NCBI RefSeq assembly: GCF_014873485.1
Contig: NZ_JADBDT010000001.1
Span: 3,100,001-3,164,000, forward strand
Direction of reading: 5' to 3'
Source: Sphingopyxis sp. OAS728
GTDB taxonomy: Bacteria; Pseudomonadota; Alphaproteobacteria; Sphingomonadales; Sphingomonadaceae
DNA length: 64,000 nucleotides
The notes under the pieces are model-generated. The model did no database searches, was not told where the DNA came from, and saw nothing but the letters and a program-made list of their open reading frames with translations. Shown one piece after another: positions 43,340 through 52,194 of the stretch; position 1 is the first letter of the stretch, and each line of letters opens with the position of its first letter. Position numbers and translations under genes: made by a program.

Positions 43340-45652
43340 TCACCGTTGCTGGCCATATTGGTCGGTGAGGACGTCGCGGCGGCCGACATGGTTGGGCGGG
43401 CTGACCAGCCCTTCCTCTTCCATTCGCTCGATCAGGCGCGCCGCGCTGTTGTAGCCGATGCGCAATTGACGCTGGAGCCAGCTGGTCGACGCCTTCTGGC
43501 TTTCGACGACGATCTGGCACGCCTTGGCATACATGCGGTCCTCGGCGCTGTCGCCGCCCGCAGGGGCCCCCTCCATCGCGAAGCCGCCGTCCTCGGGGTC
43601 CTCGGTGACGCTTTCGATATAGTCGGGGCGGCCCTGCCCCTTCCAGTGATCGGCAACCGCGCGCACCTCGTCATCCGAGACGAAGGGCCCGTGGATGCGC
43701 GTGATCTGCTTGCCGCCGGGCACATAGAGCATGTCGCCCTTGCCGAGCAGTTGCTCGGCACCCGCTTCGCCAAGGATCGTCCGGCTGTCGATTTTCGACG
43801 TGACGTTGAAGCTGATGCGCGTCGGCAGGTTCGCCTTGATGACGCCGGTGATGACGTCAACCGACGGGCGCTGCGTCGCAAGGATCAGGTGGATGCCCGC
43901 CGCGCGCGCCTTTTGCGCGAGCCGCTGGATCAGGAATTCGACCTCCTTGCCCGCGGTCATCATCAGGTCGGCGAGCTCGTCGACCACGACGACGATCTGC
44001 GGCAGCGGCGCATAGTCGAGCGTCTCTTCCTCATAGACCGGCTGGCCGGTGTCGGGGTCGTAACCCGTCTGGACCCGCCGCCCGAGCGACTTGCCCTTGG
44101 CAAGCGCGCCGCGAACCTTGTCGTTGTACGACGCCAAGTTGCGCACCGACAGCGACGACATCATCCGGTAGCGGTCCTCCATCTGCTCGACCGCCCATTT
44201 CAGCGCCCGAATCGCCTTCTTGGGTTCGGTCACCACAGGCGCGAGCAGATGCGGGATATCGTCATAGACGCTGAGTTCCAGCATCTTGGGATCGATCATG
44301 ATCATCTTCACCTGGTCGGGGCCAAGGCGATAGAGAAGCGACAGGATCATCGCGTTGAGGCCGACCGACTTACCCGAACCCGTCGTACCCGCGATCAGCA
44401 AATGCGGCATCGGTGCGAGGTCGGCGATCATCGGGTCGCCGCTGATATTCTTGCCGAGGATGATCGGCAGCGCGCCGGTCTGGTCCTGGAACAGCGCGCT
44501 GCCGATAATTTCGTGCAGCACGACCGACTCGCGGTTTGCGTTGGGCAGCTCAATGCCGATCACGGTGCGGCCCGGGATCGGCGCGATGCGGGCGGAAAGC
44601 GCCGACATGTTGCGCGCGATATCGTCGGCGAGGTTCGACACGCGGCTGGCCTTGGTGCCCGGCGCGGGTTCGAGTTCATACATGGTGACGACCGGGCCGG
44701 GGCGAACCGCGGTGACGACGCCCTTGACCTGGAAATCTTCGAGCACCGATTCGAGCAGGCGCGCGTTGCGTTCGAGCCCCGCCTTGTCGATCTGTCCGGT
44801 CGGCCCCGGCGGCGGCGGCGCAAGCAGGTCGATCGATGGCAGCTGGTAATTGGTGAACAGCTCGGTTTGTGGCTTGGGTCGGGGTTTCGAGGGCGCGCTA
44901 CGCTCTGCGGGTTCGGCGATTTCGGGCGGCGCGCGGTCGCTCGGCTCGGCGACCGCACGCGGCCGGACGACGCGCTCCATCAGGTTCGGCGCCTTGGTCT
45001 CGTCATTCGGTACCCGCGCCGGTTCGACAATGCGGCTTCCCTCGGCGGCGGGGAGCTTGAAGCGCGACGCCCAGCCCTTTTCGAGCCGGAGCGCGCGCCA
45101 GGCGAGCCAGAGGCCGAGGACAACGAGCAGCAATATGGTGGCGAAACGGATCAGCGCCGCGGCGGGCTCGCCGGCCTGCGCGAACAGCGGAGCGATCGCA
45201 CCGCCGATCAGCAGCGCGATGATCCCGCCCCAGCCCGCGGGCATCGGGGCGTTGGTCGCGGGCGACCAGAGTTCGGCGCCGAGCCCGACAAGCAGGATAC
45301 CGATAAAGCTGTATGCCAATTGGCGCGGCCAATAGGGCTGCGCCTCGCCGGTCCACAGTCGCCACGCGATGATCCCGAGCAGCGGCAGCAGGAGCGCGAT
45401 GGGGGCGCCGCCGATCGACAGGCCAAGGTCGGCGAACCACGCGCCTGCGCTCCCCATCCAGTTGGCGGCGGTGCCGTGCGCAGCGGTGTTGAGCGCCGCG
45501 TCGGTGCTGTCATAGGTGAGCAGCGCCAGCGTCAGGAACAGGGTAAAAAGTCCGAGCGCCACCGCCGCGGCGATCACGAGCGATCGCGCGATGCTCTGGC
45601 GGAAAACCGTGCGCCAATCGGCCTTTACGGGTGCGGCCTTGCGGCTAGCCAT
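43340..45652 (-). CDS. ftsK: DNA translocase FtsK
   Basis: About 770 residues from ATG 45652. Four N-terminal membrane helices (about 25-190), a Pro-rich linker, the alpha/beta motor with Walker A (IAGTTGSGKSVGLNAM) and Walker B region (VVVDELADLMMTAG), and a C-terminal gamma winged helix (STSWLQRQLRIGYNSAARLI) that reads KOPS. It pumps chromosome ends through the division septum and activates XerCD. The + strand 777-residue frame over this gene is a shadow. Confidence 0.94.
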   Translation of the reverse strand: MASRKAAPVKADWRTVFRQSIARSLVIAAAVALGLFTLFLTLALLTYDSTDAALNTAAHGTAANWMGSAGAWFADLGLSIGGAPIALLLPLLGIIAWRLWTGEAQPYWPRQLAYSFIGILLVGLGAELWSPATNAPMPAGWGGIIALLIGGAIAPLFAQAGEPAAALIRFATILLLVVLGLWLAWRALRLEKGWASRFKLPAAEGSRIVEPARVPNDETKAPNLMERVVRPRAVAEPSDRAPPEIAEPAERSAPSKPRPKPQTELFTNYQLPSIDLLAPPPPGPTGQIDKAGLERNARLLESVLEDFQVKGVVTAVRPGPVVTMYELEPAPGTKASRVSNLADDIARNMSALSARIAPIPGRTVIGIELPNANRESVVLHEIIGSALFQDQTGALPIILGKNISGDPMIADLAPMPHLLIAGTTGSGKSVGLNAMILSLLYRLGPDQVKMIMIDPKMLELSVYDDIPHLLAPVVTEPKKAIRALKWAVEQMEDRYRMMSSLSVRNLASYNDKVRGALAKGKSLGRRVQTGYDPDTGQPVYEEETLDYAPLPQIVVVVDELADLMMTAGKEVEFLIQRLAQKARAAGIHLILATQRPSVDVITGVIKANLPTRISFNVTSKIDSRTILGEAGAEQLLGKGDMLYVPGGKQITRIHGPFVSDDEVRAVADHWKGQGRPDYIESVTEDPEDGGFAMEGAPAGGDSAEDRMYAKACQIVVESQKASTSWLQRQLRIGYNSAARLIERMEEEGLVSPPNHVGRRDVLTDQYGQQR

Positions 45653-45979
45653 GCTCTTTTTCCGGTCCCTGTCAGTTAACCACGGCGATATGCGCATGGG
45701 GCGGACTCGCCGTCAAGCAGCCCTCGGCAGCCCGCTGAAACGCGCCGTCCTTGTTCGGAAGGTCACAAAGGTCACGCTACGTCCCCCTGTCTTCCTCTTT
45801 TCCGCGTGCCCGGACGGGCGACGGATGAAATGGGTCGGACGGATAATGAGGTGGGTCATGGGGCGAGGTTATGGTGCGCGCATAATGTAGGACAGCGGAA
45901 AGTTGCAAATGGGGCGCATGGCGCGAAATCGATCACGCCATGCTTTCCATCCTCTCCGAAAACGCGCTAGGGCGAGGCC
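45653..45979. other. Promoter region between ftsK and the Ubi hydroxylase gene
   Basis: No protein gene recognised in this 327-bp divergent interval. It holds a tandem repeat AAGGTCAC (45759-45766 and 45768-45775). The sequence just before the hydroxylase start (GGGCGAGGCC) supplies a ribosome-binding site. Confidence 0.5.
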
Positions 45980-47221
45980 ATGAGTGAAACGCTGCGCAGC
46001 GATGTCCTGATTTCGGGTGGCGGCCTTGTCGGCCAGACGCTCGCCCTCGCCCTCGCCCACCATGGCCTGTCGGTCCAGATCGTCGATCCCGCCGATCCGG
46101 TGACGACGATCGCGCCGGGCTTCGATGGCCGCGCGTCGGCGATCGCCAGCGCGACCTGGCAGATGTTCGAGGTGCTGGGGCTCGCTGATCGCCTTGCCGA
46201 ACACGGCTGCCCGATCCGCGCCATCAAAGTGGGTGACGGCGTGCCCGACAGCGATCGGGGTGGCGAACTCGATTTCGTAACCGCCGACGGCGATCCGCCG
46301 CTCGGCACGATGGTCGAGAATCGCCAGCTCCGTCTTGCGCTGGCCGCGGGGCTCGCAGAGGCGCCGCTGGTACGGCTGCTAATGCCCGCCGCGGTGGTGT
46401 CGCGCGAGATCGACGCGCATGGCGTCACGCTGACGCTCACCGACGGGACGAAGCTCGCGGCGCCGCTGCTGATTGTTGCCGAAGGGCGCCGTTCGCCGAC
46501 GCGCGACGCTGCGGGGTTCAGCATCGCGAACTGGTCGTACCACCATCACGCGATGATCGGCGCGGTTGCGCATGAAAAGCCGCACGGCAATGTCGCGCAC
46601 GAAATTTTCTATCCGTCGGGACCCTTCGCATTGCTTCCGTTAGTCGACGACGCAGAGGGCCAGCATCGCTCGGCTTTCGTGTGGACTGTCGCGGAAAAGG
46701 ACGGTCCGGGTTTCGCCAAGCTGGGTGAACGCGGCTTTGTCGCCGAATTGCAAAAGCGCGCGGGCGGCGTGCTCGGCGCGATGGAACTGGTCGCGCCGCG
46801 CATGACCTATCCGCTCGGCTTTCATCACAGCGCGTCGATCGTCGCCGACCGCATCGCGCTCGTCGGCGACGCCGCGCACGGCATCCATCCGATCGCGGGG
46901 CAGGGGCTCAACCTTGGCCTGCGTGACGTCGCGGCGCTCACCGAAGTGCTCGTCGAGGGCGCGCGGCTCGGGCTCGACCTTGGCGATGCCGCGCTGCTCG
47001 CGCGCTATCAGCGTTGGCGTGGGCTCGACAATATGATGGTCAGCCTCGCGACCGACGGGCTGACGCGGCTGTTCGGAATTCCCGGGCGCACCGCCGCTGC
47101 GGTCCGCCGCACCGGGCTCGGCGCAGTGCAGCGCATGCCGATGCTCAAACGATTTTTCATGGACGAGGCGCGCGGCGAGGCCGGCGACCTGCCGCGCCTG
47201 CTCGCGGGCGCCGAGATCTAG
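45980..47221 (+). CDS. UbiH/UbiF/COQ6 family FAD-dependent hydroxylase
   Basis: A 413-residue flavoprotein: N-terminal FAD-binding LISGGGLVGQTLALALAHHG, the ubi-type ENRQLRLALAAGLAEAP, and the second FAD motif IALVGDAAHGIHPIAGQGLN with LGLRDV. It catalyses a ring hydroxylation of ubiquinone biosynthesis; which position (C5, C6 or more than one, as UbiL/UbiM-type enzymes do) cannot be told. An 18-bp palindrome overlaps its stop. Confidence 0.9.
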   Translation: MSETLRSDVLISGGGLVGQTLALALAHHGLSVQIVDPADPVTTIAPGFDGRASAIASATWQMFEVLGLADRLAEHGCPIRAIKVGDGVPDSDRGGELDFVTADGDPPLGTMVENRQLRLALAAGLAEAPLVRLLMPAAVVSREIDAHGVTLTLTDGTKLAAPLLIVAEGRRSPTRDAAGFSIANWSYHHHAMIGAVAHEKPHGNVAHEIFYPSGPFALLPLVDDAEGQHRSAFVWTVAEKDGPGFAKLGERGFVAELQKRAGGVLGAMELVAPRMTYPLGFHHSASIVADRIALVGDAAHGIHPIAGQGLNLGLRDVAALTEVLVEGARLGLDLGDAALLARYQRWRGLDNMMVSLATDGLTRLFGIPGRTAAAVRRTGLGAVQRMPMLKRFFMDEARGEAGDLPRLLAGAEI

Positions 47222-47235
47222 GTATTACTACCTAG
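47218..47235. promoter_or_regulatory. 18-bp palindrome before the sigma-like gene
   Basis: CTAGGTATTACTACCTAG is a perfect 7-bp inverted repeat around TTAC, overlapping the stop codon of the Ubi hydroxylase gene and about 82 bp before the sigma-like protein start. It could be the operator of a LuxR/NarL-type regulator, or a weak RNA hairpin. Confidence 0.4.
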
Positions 47236-47317
47236 GGCGTCCGCAGCGCGGCGCTAAGCATCACATCCTATGCCTACCGAGGCGGCAACCATGCCGCAGC
47301 ACGATGGGGACAGGACC

Positions 47318-48019
47318 ATGTCGGTAAAAAGCGACGCGCTCGAACAGGCGGTGACCGATTATATCCAGGCGCGGACCGCGCTCGACGCGGCGCCGGGTGC
47401 GCGAACCCGCGCGGCGGTCGACCGCTCTTTTGCCCGGCTCGCCGCACTCGCGGCGCCGCGCATCCGCTATTTCACGCGCACCTATGGCTTGGCCGATGTC
47501 GCCGACGACGCCGCGCAAGTGTGCGCGATCGCGCTCCACCGGGCGGCCGAACGCTATGATCCGGCGCGCGCGCGCTTCACGACTTATGTGAACTGGCAGC
47601 TGCGCGCCGAACTGCAGGCGCTGCGACACCGCCTCCACGGCGACCAGCGCTGTGCCGGGCGGCGCGACGTCACCGCGATGCTGTCGCTCGATGCCTTGGA
47701 GGAGGGAGACGCCGCCGACTGGCTCGTCGACCCCGCTGCCGAACCCGCGACCGAACGCGGCGCGGCCGACGGTCTCGCCGGCCTTGTCGCCGAGCGGCTG
47801 GTCGCCGAGTGGGCAGCACGCCGCCGCGCCGGACTGGCGCGTGCCTGCCGCGCCGATGACGACGGGATCGAAGCGCGCGTCGCCGCCGAGCGGTCGCTCG
47901 TCCGCGATCAGCTGATGGTAAGCGACGCCGTCGAACGGCTGCGCGAAAGCGACCGCCATATCGTGCGGCGCGCGCTGGCCGATATGGTTCGCAACGCGGG
48001 GCTGAAAAAGCCGCACTGA
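47318..48019 (+). CDS. Sigma-70-like protein with region 2 but no clear region 4
   Basis: About 233 residues. Residues 45-115 resemble sigma region 2 (FTRTYGLADVADDAAQVCAI, RAAERYDPARARFTTYVNWQ, LRAELQALRHRLHGDQR), including the RFTTYVNW core-binding and -10 helix features of RpoH/RpoD-like factors. The C-terminal half is Ala/Arg-rich and I see no proper region 4 HTH; it ends RHIVRRALADMVRNAG. ATG 47318 (after GGGGACAGGACC) is preferred; 47291 and 47270 are in frame. It may be a degenerate or anti-sigma-dependent factor. Confidence 0.7.
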   Translation: MSVKSDALEQAVTDYIQARTALDAAPGARTRAAVDRSFARLAALAAPRIRYFTRTYGLADVADDAAQVCAIALHRAAERYDPARARFTTYVNWQLRAELQALRHRLHGDQRCAGRRDVTAMLSLDALEEGDAADWLVDPAAEPATERGAADGLAGLVAERLVAEWAARRRAGLARACRADDDGIEARVAAERSLVRDQLMVSDAVERLRESDRHIVRRALADMVRNAGLKKPH

Positions 48020-48044
48020 CCAGCTTCCCGGCCTACTGGGCAAC

Positions 48045-48695
48045 CTATTGAAGCGTGGCGCGGCCGTCGTCGCCGTCGAAACGGCCAAAAAATTGCATCA
48101 TCTGGACGACCAGTTCGGCACGCGCGTCGATTGGGCTTGCTTCGAGCAAGGCCTGTTTCGCCGCCGCATCGAAGGGTGCCACCTGCGCGATGCCGTTCAC
48201 CAGCGTGGCGTCATCGAGCTGGCCGACCGAATCCCAGTCGACCACATAGCCCTGCCGCGCCGCAAAGCGCTTGGCCTCGCGTTCGAGGCTCGCGCGTTCG
48301 ATGCTTGCGAGCACAGCATCGTCCTCGGCTTCGAGCTCGATCTCGGCTTCGACCTGCCTGAACGGCGTCGTGACGTCGAGCTCGCGGCGGACGCGAAAAC
48401 GCGCGACGCCTTCGAGGACGAGGTTGAAGCGCCCTTCGTCGAGCGCCTCGACATCGACGATGCGCCCGACGCAGCCGATATCATAGAGCGCCGGCGGCTC
48501 GCGATCTTCTTCGCCGGGAAGCTGGCGCGGCTGGATCATCCCGATCTGCCGGTCGCGCGCCAGCACCTCCTGCACCATCGCCGAATAGCGCGGTTCGAAG
48601 ATATGGAGCGGCAGATGCAGCCCGGGGAACAGCACCGCGCCGGTCAGCGGAAAGATCGCGATCCGCTGGATAGTCAGGGGCGCGGTCTCGCCCAT
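48045..48695 (-). CDS. Lon N-terminal domain (LON substrate-binding) protein
   Basis: A 216-residue stand-alone LON domain: RIAIFPLTGAVLFPGLHLPL, HIFEPRYSAMVQEVLARDRQ, IGCVGRIVDVEALDEGRFNL. No AAA or protease domain is attached. Such proteins are common in alphaproteobacteria next to a thioredoxin/TPR gene, as here, with a TGATG stop-start overlap. Role unknown; substrate selection or chaperone function is likely. Confidence 0.89.
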   Translation of the reverse strand: MGETAPLTIQRIAIFPLTGAVLFPGLHLPLHIFEPRYSAMVQEVLARDRQIGMIQPRQLPGEEDREPPALYDIGCVGRIVDVEALDEGRFNLVLEGVARFRVRRELDVTTPFRQVEAEIELEAEDDAVLASIERASLEREAKRFAARQGYVVDWDSVGQLDDATLVNGIAQVAPFDAAAKQALLEASPIDARAELVVQMMQFFGRFDGDDGRATLQ

Positions 48696-49606
48696 CAGCC
48701 GAACAGGATCAGCGACAGGCGGCGGCGCTGTGCCGCGACCCACGCGTCTTCGAGCCCGACGGCTTCGAACAGCGAAAGCAGCTTGGCGCGCGCGGCGTCC
48801 TCGTTCCATTCGCGGTCCGCCGCGACGATGTGGAGCAGATTGTCGGCCGCCGCATCGCGCTGGCCAGCACCGATCTGGGCGCTGGCCAAATCGAATCGCG
48901 CCTGATGATCGTCGGGGTTCGCGGCGACAGCGGCTTCGAACGCGGCGAGCTCGCCCGCATCGGGGGCGTCGGCGGCGAGCGCGAGCGCGCTTTTCGCCTG
49001 CGCGATTGCGGGGTCTTCGGCGATCTCGGCCGGGATGACGTCGAGCGCGGCCTGCGCGCCTTCCATATCGCCCGCGAGCACGAGCGCACGGATCAGCCCG
49101 CCATGCGCCGCAGCATTGTCGGGCGCGATATCGAGAATCTGCGCAAAGACGCTTGCGGCGCGCGGGCCGTCGCCTTCGGCAAGGACGCTTTCGCCCATTT
49201 CAATGAGCGGTGCGATTTCGACCGCGCGCGCGGTCGCTTCGCTCTCGATCGGAAGCTGCGCGAGCAGCTGGTCGAGAATCGCCTTGAGCTGGCTTTCGGT
49301 GCGCGCGTTGGTCAGGTTCGCGACCGGCTGGCCCTGGAAGATTGCATAGACGGTCGGGATCGACTGGACCTGGAACTGGCCGGCGATGAAGCGATTCGCA
49401 TCGACATCGACCTTGACCAGCACGACGCCCTTGTCGGCATAATCCTCGGCGACCTTTTCGAGCACGGGGCCGAGCTGTTTGCACGGCCCGCACCATTCGG
49501 CCCAGAAATCGAGGATGACGAGGCTGGTCATCGACGGTTCGACGACGTCGCGGCGGAAAGCTTCGACGGCTTCCTTTTCGGTGGGATTCAGACCGAGCGT
49601 GGCCAC
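48695..49606 (-). CDS. Thioredoxin-domain co-chaperone with TPR region (YbbN/CnoX-like)
   Basis: GTG 49606 is the start because AGGAG lies 9 bases upstream; upstream residues are unlike the family. The 303-residue protein has a thioredoxin domain (LVILDFWAEWCGPCKQLGPV, with an intact WCGPC) and a C-terminal TPR-like helical half (about 125-300). CnoX-type proteins hold unfolded clients and pass them to GroEL/DnaK. It is the first gene of a pair with the LON-domain gene. Confidence 0.89.
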   Translation of the reverse strand: MATLGLNPTEKEAVEAFRRDVVEPSMTSLVILDFWAEWCGPCKQLGPVLEKVAEDYADKGVVLVKVDVDANRFIAGQFQVQSIPTVYAIFQGQPVANLTNARTESQLKAILDQLLAQLPIESEATARAVEIAPLIEMGESVLAEGDGPRAASVFAQILDIAPDNAAAHGGLIRALVLAGDMEGAQAALDVIPAEIAEDPAIAQAKSALALAADAPDAGELAAFEAAVAANPDDHQARFDLASAQIGAGQRDAAADNLLHIVAADREWNEDAARAKLLSLFEAVGLEDAWVAAQRRRLSLILFG

Positions 49607-49798
49607 GCAATATTGCTCCTGTTTTGATCTGGCGTCGCTTCCGCACCAGCGGCAGAGACTCTTTCCCCGCTTATGTGGGAATTTCGGGCGATATGCCAAC
49701 CCTTCGGAGAAAATGCACAATCAGGGGTTGCCGAGTCAAAAAGCCGGTGCTAATCGCCCGCCTCACCCGCTGGAACCGACCGGTTTCCAGCCGCCAGA

Positions 49799-49873
49799 GC
49801 GGGCGTAGCTCAGGGGTAGAGCACAACCTTGCCAAGGTTGGGGTCGAGGGTTCGAATCCCTTCGCCCGCTCCA
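49799..49873 (+). tRNA. tRNA-Gly (anticodon GCC)
   Basis: Complete cloverleaf: acceptor GCGGGCG, D-stem GCTC/GAGC, anticodon stem CAACC/GGTTG around TTGCCAA, T-arm AGGGTTCGAATCCCT and encoded CCA. No insertion lies next to it, unlike tRNA-Gly(CCC). Confidence 0.95.
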
Positions 49874-49926
49874 GTTTTCCTCGATATTTTTGCAGTCGGT
49901 CCCCTCAGCGAAGGGGCGCGCACTAT

Positions 49927-50421
49927 CTAGTTGGACGAGAAGTTCAGCGAGACGAGCGCGATGACGAACAGCAGGATCACCGCGGTGAACAAAGCCGTCA
50001 GCGCGGTGAACAAGATCGCGCTGGGCCGCCGCTGTGCATAGAGGCCGTCGCTATCGCGTGCGGTCGCGATGTCGGTACCATCGTCCTCGTCCCCGTCATG
50101 CGGCGCCCTCAGTAGCGCTGCGCTGATCGCGCTCGCGGGGACGGGTGTCAGGAATTCGCACCCGAAAAGCCTGCCGTCGTTCCGAACGACGCGCGCGGGG
50201 GCGGCGCCGAGTTCGGGCAAGACGAGCAGGAAGGTTTCACCGATCGAAAAGGCCGCGTCGGTTTCGATCAGCAGACCGGTTCGCGAAAGATTGCGGATGA
50301 CGACCGCGGATTCGGCGGACGCCGAACGCGCGGCGACATCGAGGCGGAGCGTGCGGCGTTGTGTCCGCCGGCGGTCGACCGTCTCGACCGGATTCGCGAT
50401 ATGGGCCAGCAAGGATCTCAC
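49927..50421 (-). CDS. PilZ-domain membrane protein, c-di-GMP type
   Basis: From GTG 50421 (after GGGAGACA) 164 residues. The PilZ domain (about 15-100) has both c-di-GMP contacts: RxxxR in DRRRTQRRTLRLD and NxSxxG in IRNLSRTGLLIET. A single C-terminal transmembrane helix (about 137-160, ILFTALTALFTAVILLFVIA) anchors it. It probably couples c-di-GMP level to a surface or adhesion process. The neighbouring adhesin-derived fusion gene and LapG-like protease are consistent with that but not proof. Confidence 0.84.
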   Translation of the reverse strand: MRSLLAHIANPVETVDRRRTQRRTLRLDVAARSASAESAVVIRNLSRTGLLIETDAAFSIGETFLLVLPELGAAPARVVRNDGRLFGCEFLTPVPASAISAALLRAPHDGDEDDGTDIATARDSDGLYAQRRPSAILFTALTALFTAVILLFVIALVSLNFSSN

Positions 50422-50424
50422 CAC

Positions 50425-50910
50425 TGTCTCCCTTGGCGAATAGCATCGCCTGCAACCCTTAATATTGGATTGTCGCGGCGAGTTTGCGTGCGTGAAATCG
50501 AGCCGATCCTGGCCTCGCGCGGCGCTGTTCGACTCGGTCCGGGCGGCCGCGCGAATCGAGCCGATTCGCCTCCCGGCCGAGCGCGGCATGCGACGAGCCG
50601 TGTCATTTTATGGATCGAATTGGGACGGAAATCGGCCCGCCTGGCGGCCGTGCGCTTTTGCCAACGTCCGTGTATCTATCTGAATATCAATAACATTATT
50701 GCAAACGCCTTGTCGCTCGCTGCGTGAGCGCCCTGCCCAAATCTCCCGTGCCTAAAAATGTGTTAACGCGCTTGCGGAGTCTCGAGAATCCATGCTTCCT
50801 AATGGGTGGGGAAGGTCCGAGTCGCTCGGACAGTGGGTCGCACTGACATTGGAAGAAATTTTGCTGTGCCGTTTTTGCGGCAGGGCGAGGTGCGTTCGAG
50901 GGAAATTGAC
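50425..50910. other. Upstream region of the adhesin-HlyD fusion gene
   Basis: A 486-bp interval with no convincing gene. An AT-rich patch (about 50683-50706) contains AATATCAATAACATTATTGC, the most likely promoter area. A GAGGGAAA ribosome-binding site precedes the ATG at 50911. A long frame from 50806 upstream of that ATG lacks a binding site. Confidence 0.5.
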
Positions 50911-52194
50911 ATGGATGCTTTCGACAATCCGGCGCGGAATGGCATGACGGGTCCTGAGCGCGACGGCGCATCTAATGAGGCATCGAACCGGGCCGTATCG
51001 GGCGGCGAGTTCCTTGCCGCCGCCGCGAACGTGACGGCTGCCGCGTCGACGATACCGCTGGCGATCCAGGCCATCCTCGTTCCCGACGCAAGCGGACGCA
51101 TCGTCCTGCCCGCGGGCGCATCGATCGACGATATCACGATATCGGGCACCGACCTCGTCATCACTCTGCCGAACGGTCAGGTCTTCGTCATTCCCGGCGG
51201 CGCGGTCGACGTTCCGGCCATCGTCGTCGACGGCGACACAGTGCCGGCGAGCACCGTCGCACAGCTGCTGGAAAATCTGGGCGAGCTGAACCCCGAAGCC
51301 GGGGTTCGCAGCTCGGGTGGCAATTTCGCCGATCCCGAGGGCCCGATCCAGGACGCTTATGCGCTCGGCGACCTGCTGCCCTATACGCAGCTCGCCTTTC
51401 CGCAGCCCGAAGACCGCGAACTTCTGCCGGCGGTTCAGGACGAGGAACCGACGATCGTCATCGTCACCCCCGACCAGCCCGCCGGGATCGCCGCGGCGAC
51501 CGCGAGCGTCAGTGAAGCCGGGCTTCCGGCGCGCGGCAACGAGCCTGCGGGCAGCAACAGCGCCGCGAACAGCGAAACCACGACGGGATCGATCGTCTAT
51601 GACGCCGGCGACGGACTCGATTCGATCACGATCAACGGCACCGCGATCACTGCGGTCGGCCAGGTCATCACCACCCCGCTCGGCCAGCTGACAATCACCA
51701 GCCTGACGCCCGGCAATGTCGGATACAGCTACACACTGACCGACAACACCAATGCGAACAACAATCTGACCGATCCGTTCACCGTCGTCGTCACCGACAA
51801 TGTCAACGCCGGCGAACAGATCATGCAGATCGTGCCCTTGGGCGACAAATTGCTGATCGAAACGCGCGTCACCCCGCGCGACATCGCCTTCATCAAGGTC
51901 GGCGACCCCGCGAACGTCAAGGTCACGGCCTACGACTTCTCGATCTATGGCGGGCTCAACGGCAAGGTCGTGCGCGTGTCGGCCGACAGCATCTATGACG
52001 AGGTCGAACGGCAAGCCTATTTCACCGTCGTCGTCGAAACGACGAACAGCTATCTGACCTCGAACGGCCGCCGGCTGCCGATCACCCCCGGCATGCTATG
52101 CGATGTCGAGATTGTGACCGGCAAGAAATCGGTGCTGAGTTACTTGCTCAAGCCGGTCTTGAAGGTCAGCGGGTCGGCGCTCACCGAACGCTGA
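50911..52194 (+). CDS. In-frame fusion of adhesin N-terminus and HlyD-family C-terminus
   Basis: 427 residues. About 1-296 match the prefix and first repeat of a BapA/LapA-type giant adhesin: retention module (IQAILVPDASGRIVLPAG, TDLVITLPNGQVFVIPGG) and an Ig-like repeat (SITINGTAITAVGQVITTPL) with DPFTVVVTDN. From about residue 298 (VNAGEQIMQIVPLGDKLLIE) to the end (CDVEIVTGKKSVLSYLLKPV) it matches the C-terminal half of an HlyD-type membrane fusion protein for type I secretion. The rest of the adhesin, TolC, the ABC exporter and HlyD's N-terminus are missing. Either a deletion or an assembly error; the fusion cannot be a working adhesin or exporter. Confidence 0.82.
   Translation: MDAFDNPARNGMTGPERDGASNEASNRAVSGGEFLAAAANVTAAASTIPLAIQAILVPDASGRIVLPAGASIDDITISGTDLVITLPNGQVFVIPGGAVDVPAIVVDGDTVPASTVAQLLENLGELNPEAGVRSSGGNFADPEGPIQDAYALGDLLPYTQLAFPQPEDRELLPAVQDEEPTIVIVTPDQPAGIAAATASVSEAGLPARGNEPAGSNSAANSETTTGSIVYDAGDGLDSITINGTAITAVGQVITTPLGQLTITSLTPGNVGYSYTLTDNTNANNNLTDPFTVVVTDNVNAGEQIMQIVPLGDKLLIETRVTPRDIAFIKVGDPANVKVTAYDFSIYGGLNGKVVRVSADSIYDEVERQAYFTVVVETTNSYLTSNGRRLPITPGMLCDVEIVTGKKSVLSYLLKPVLKVSGSALTER

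Noticed and set aside
43346..45679. A 777-codon plus-strand frame
   Set aside because: It is antisense to ftsK with Arg/Asp/His-rich shadow composition; FtsK is complete on the minus strand.
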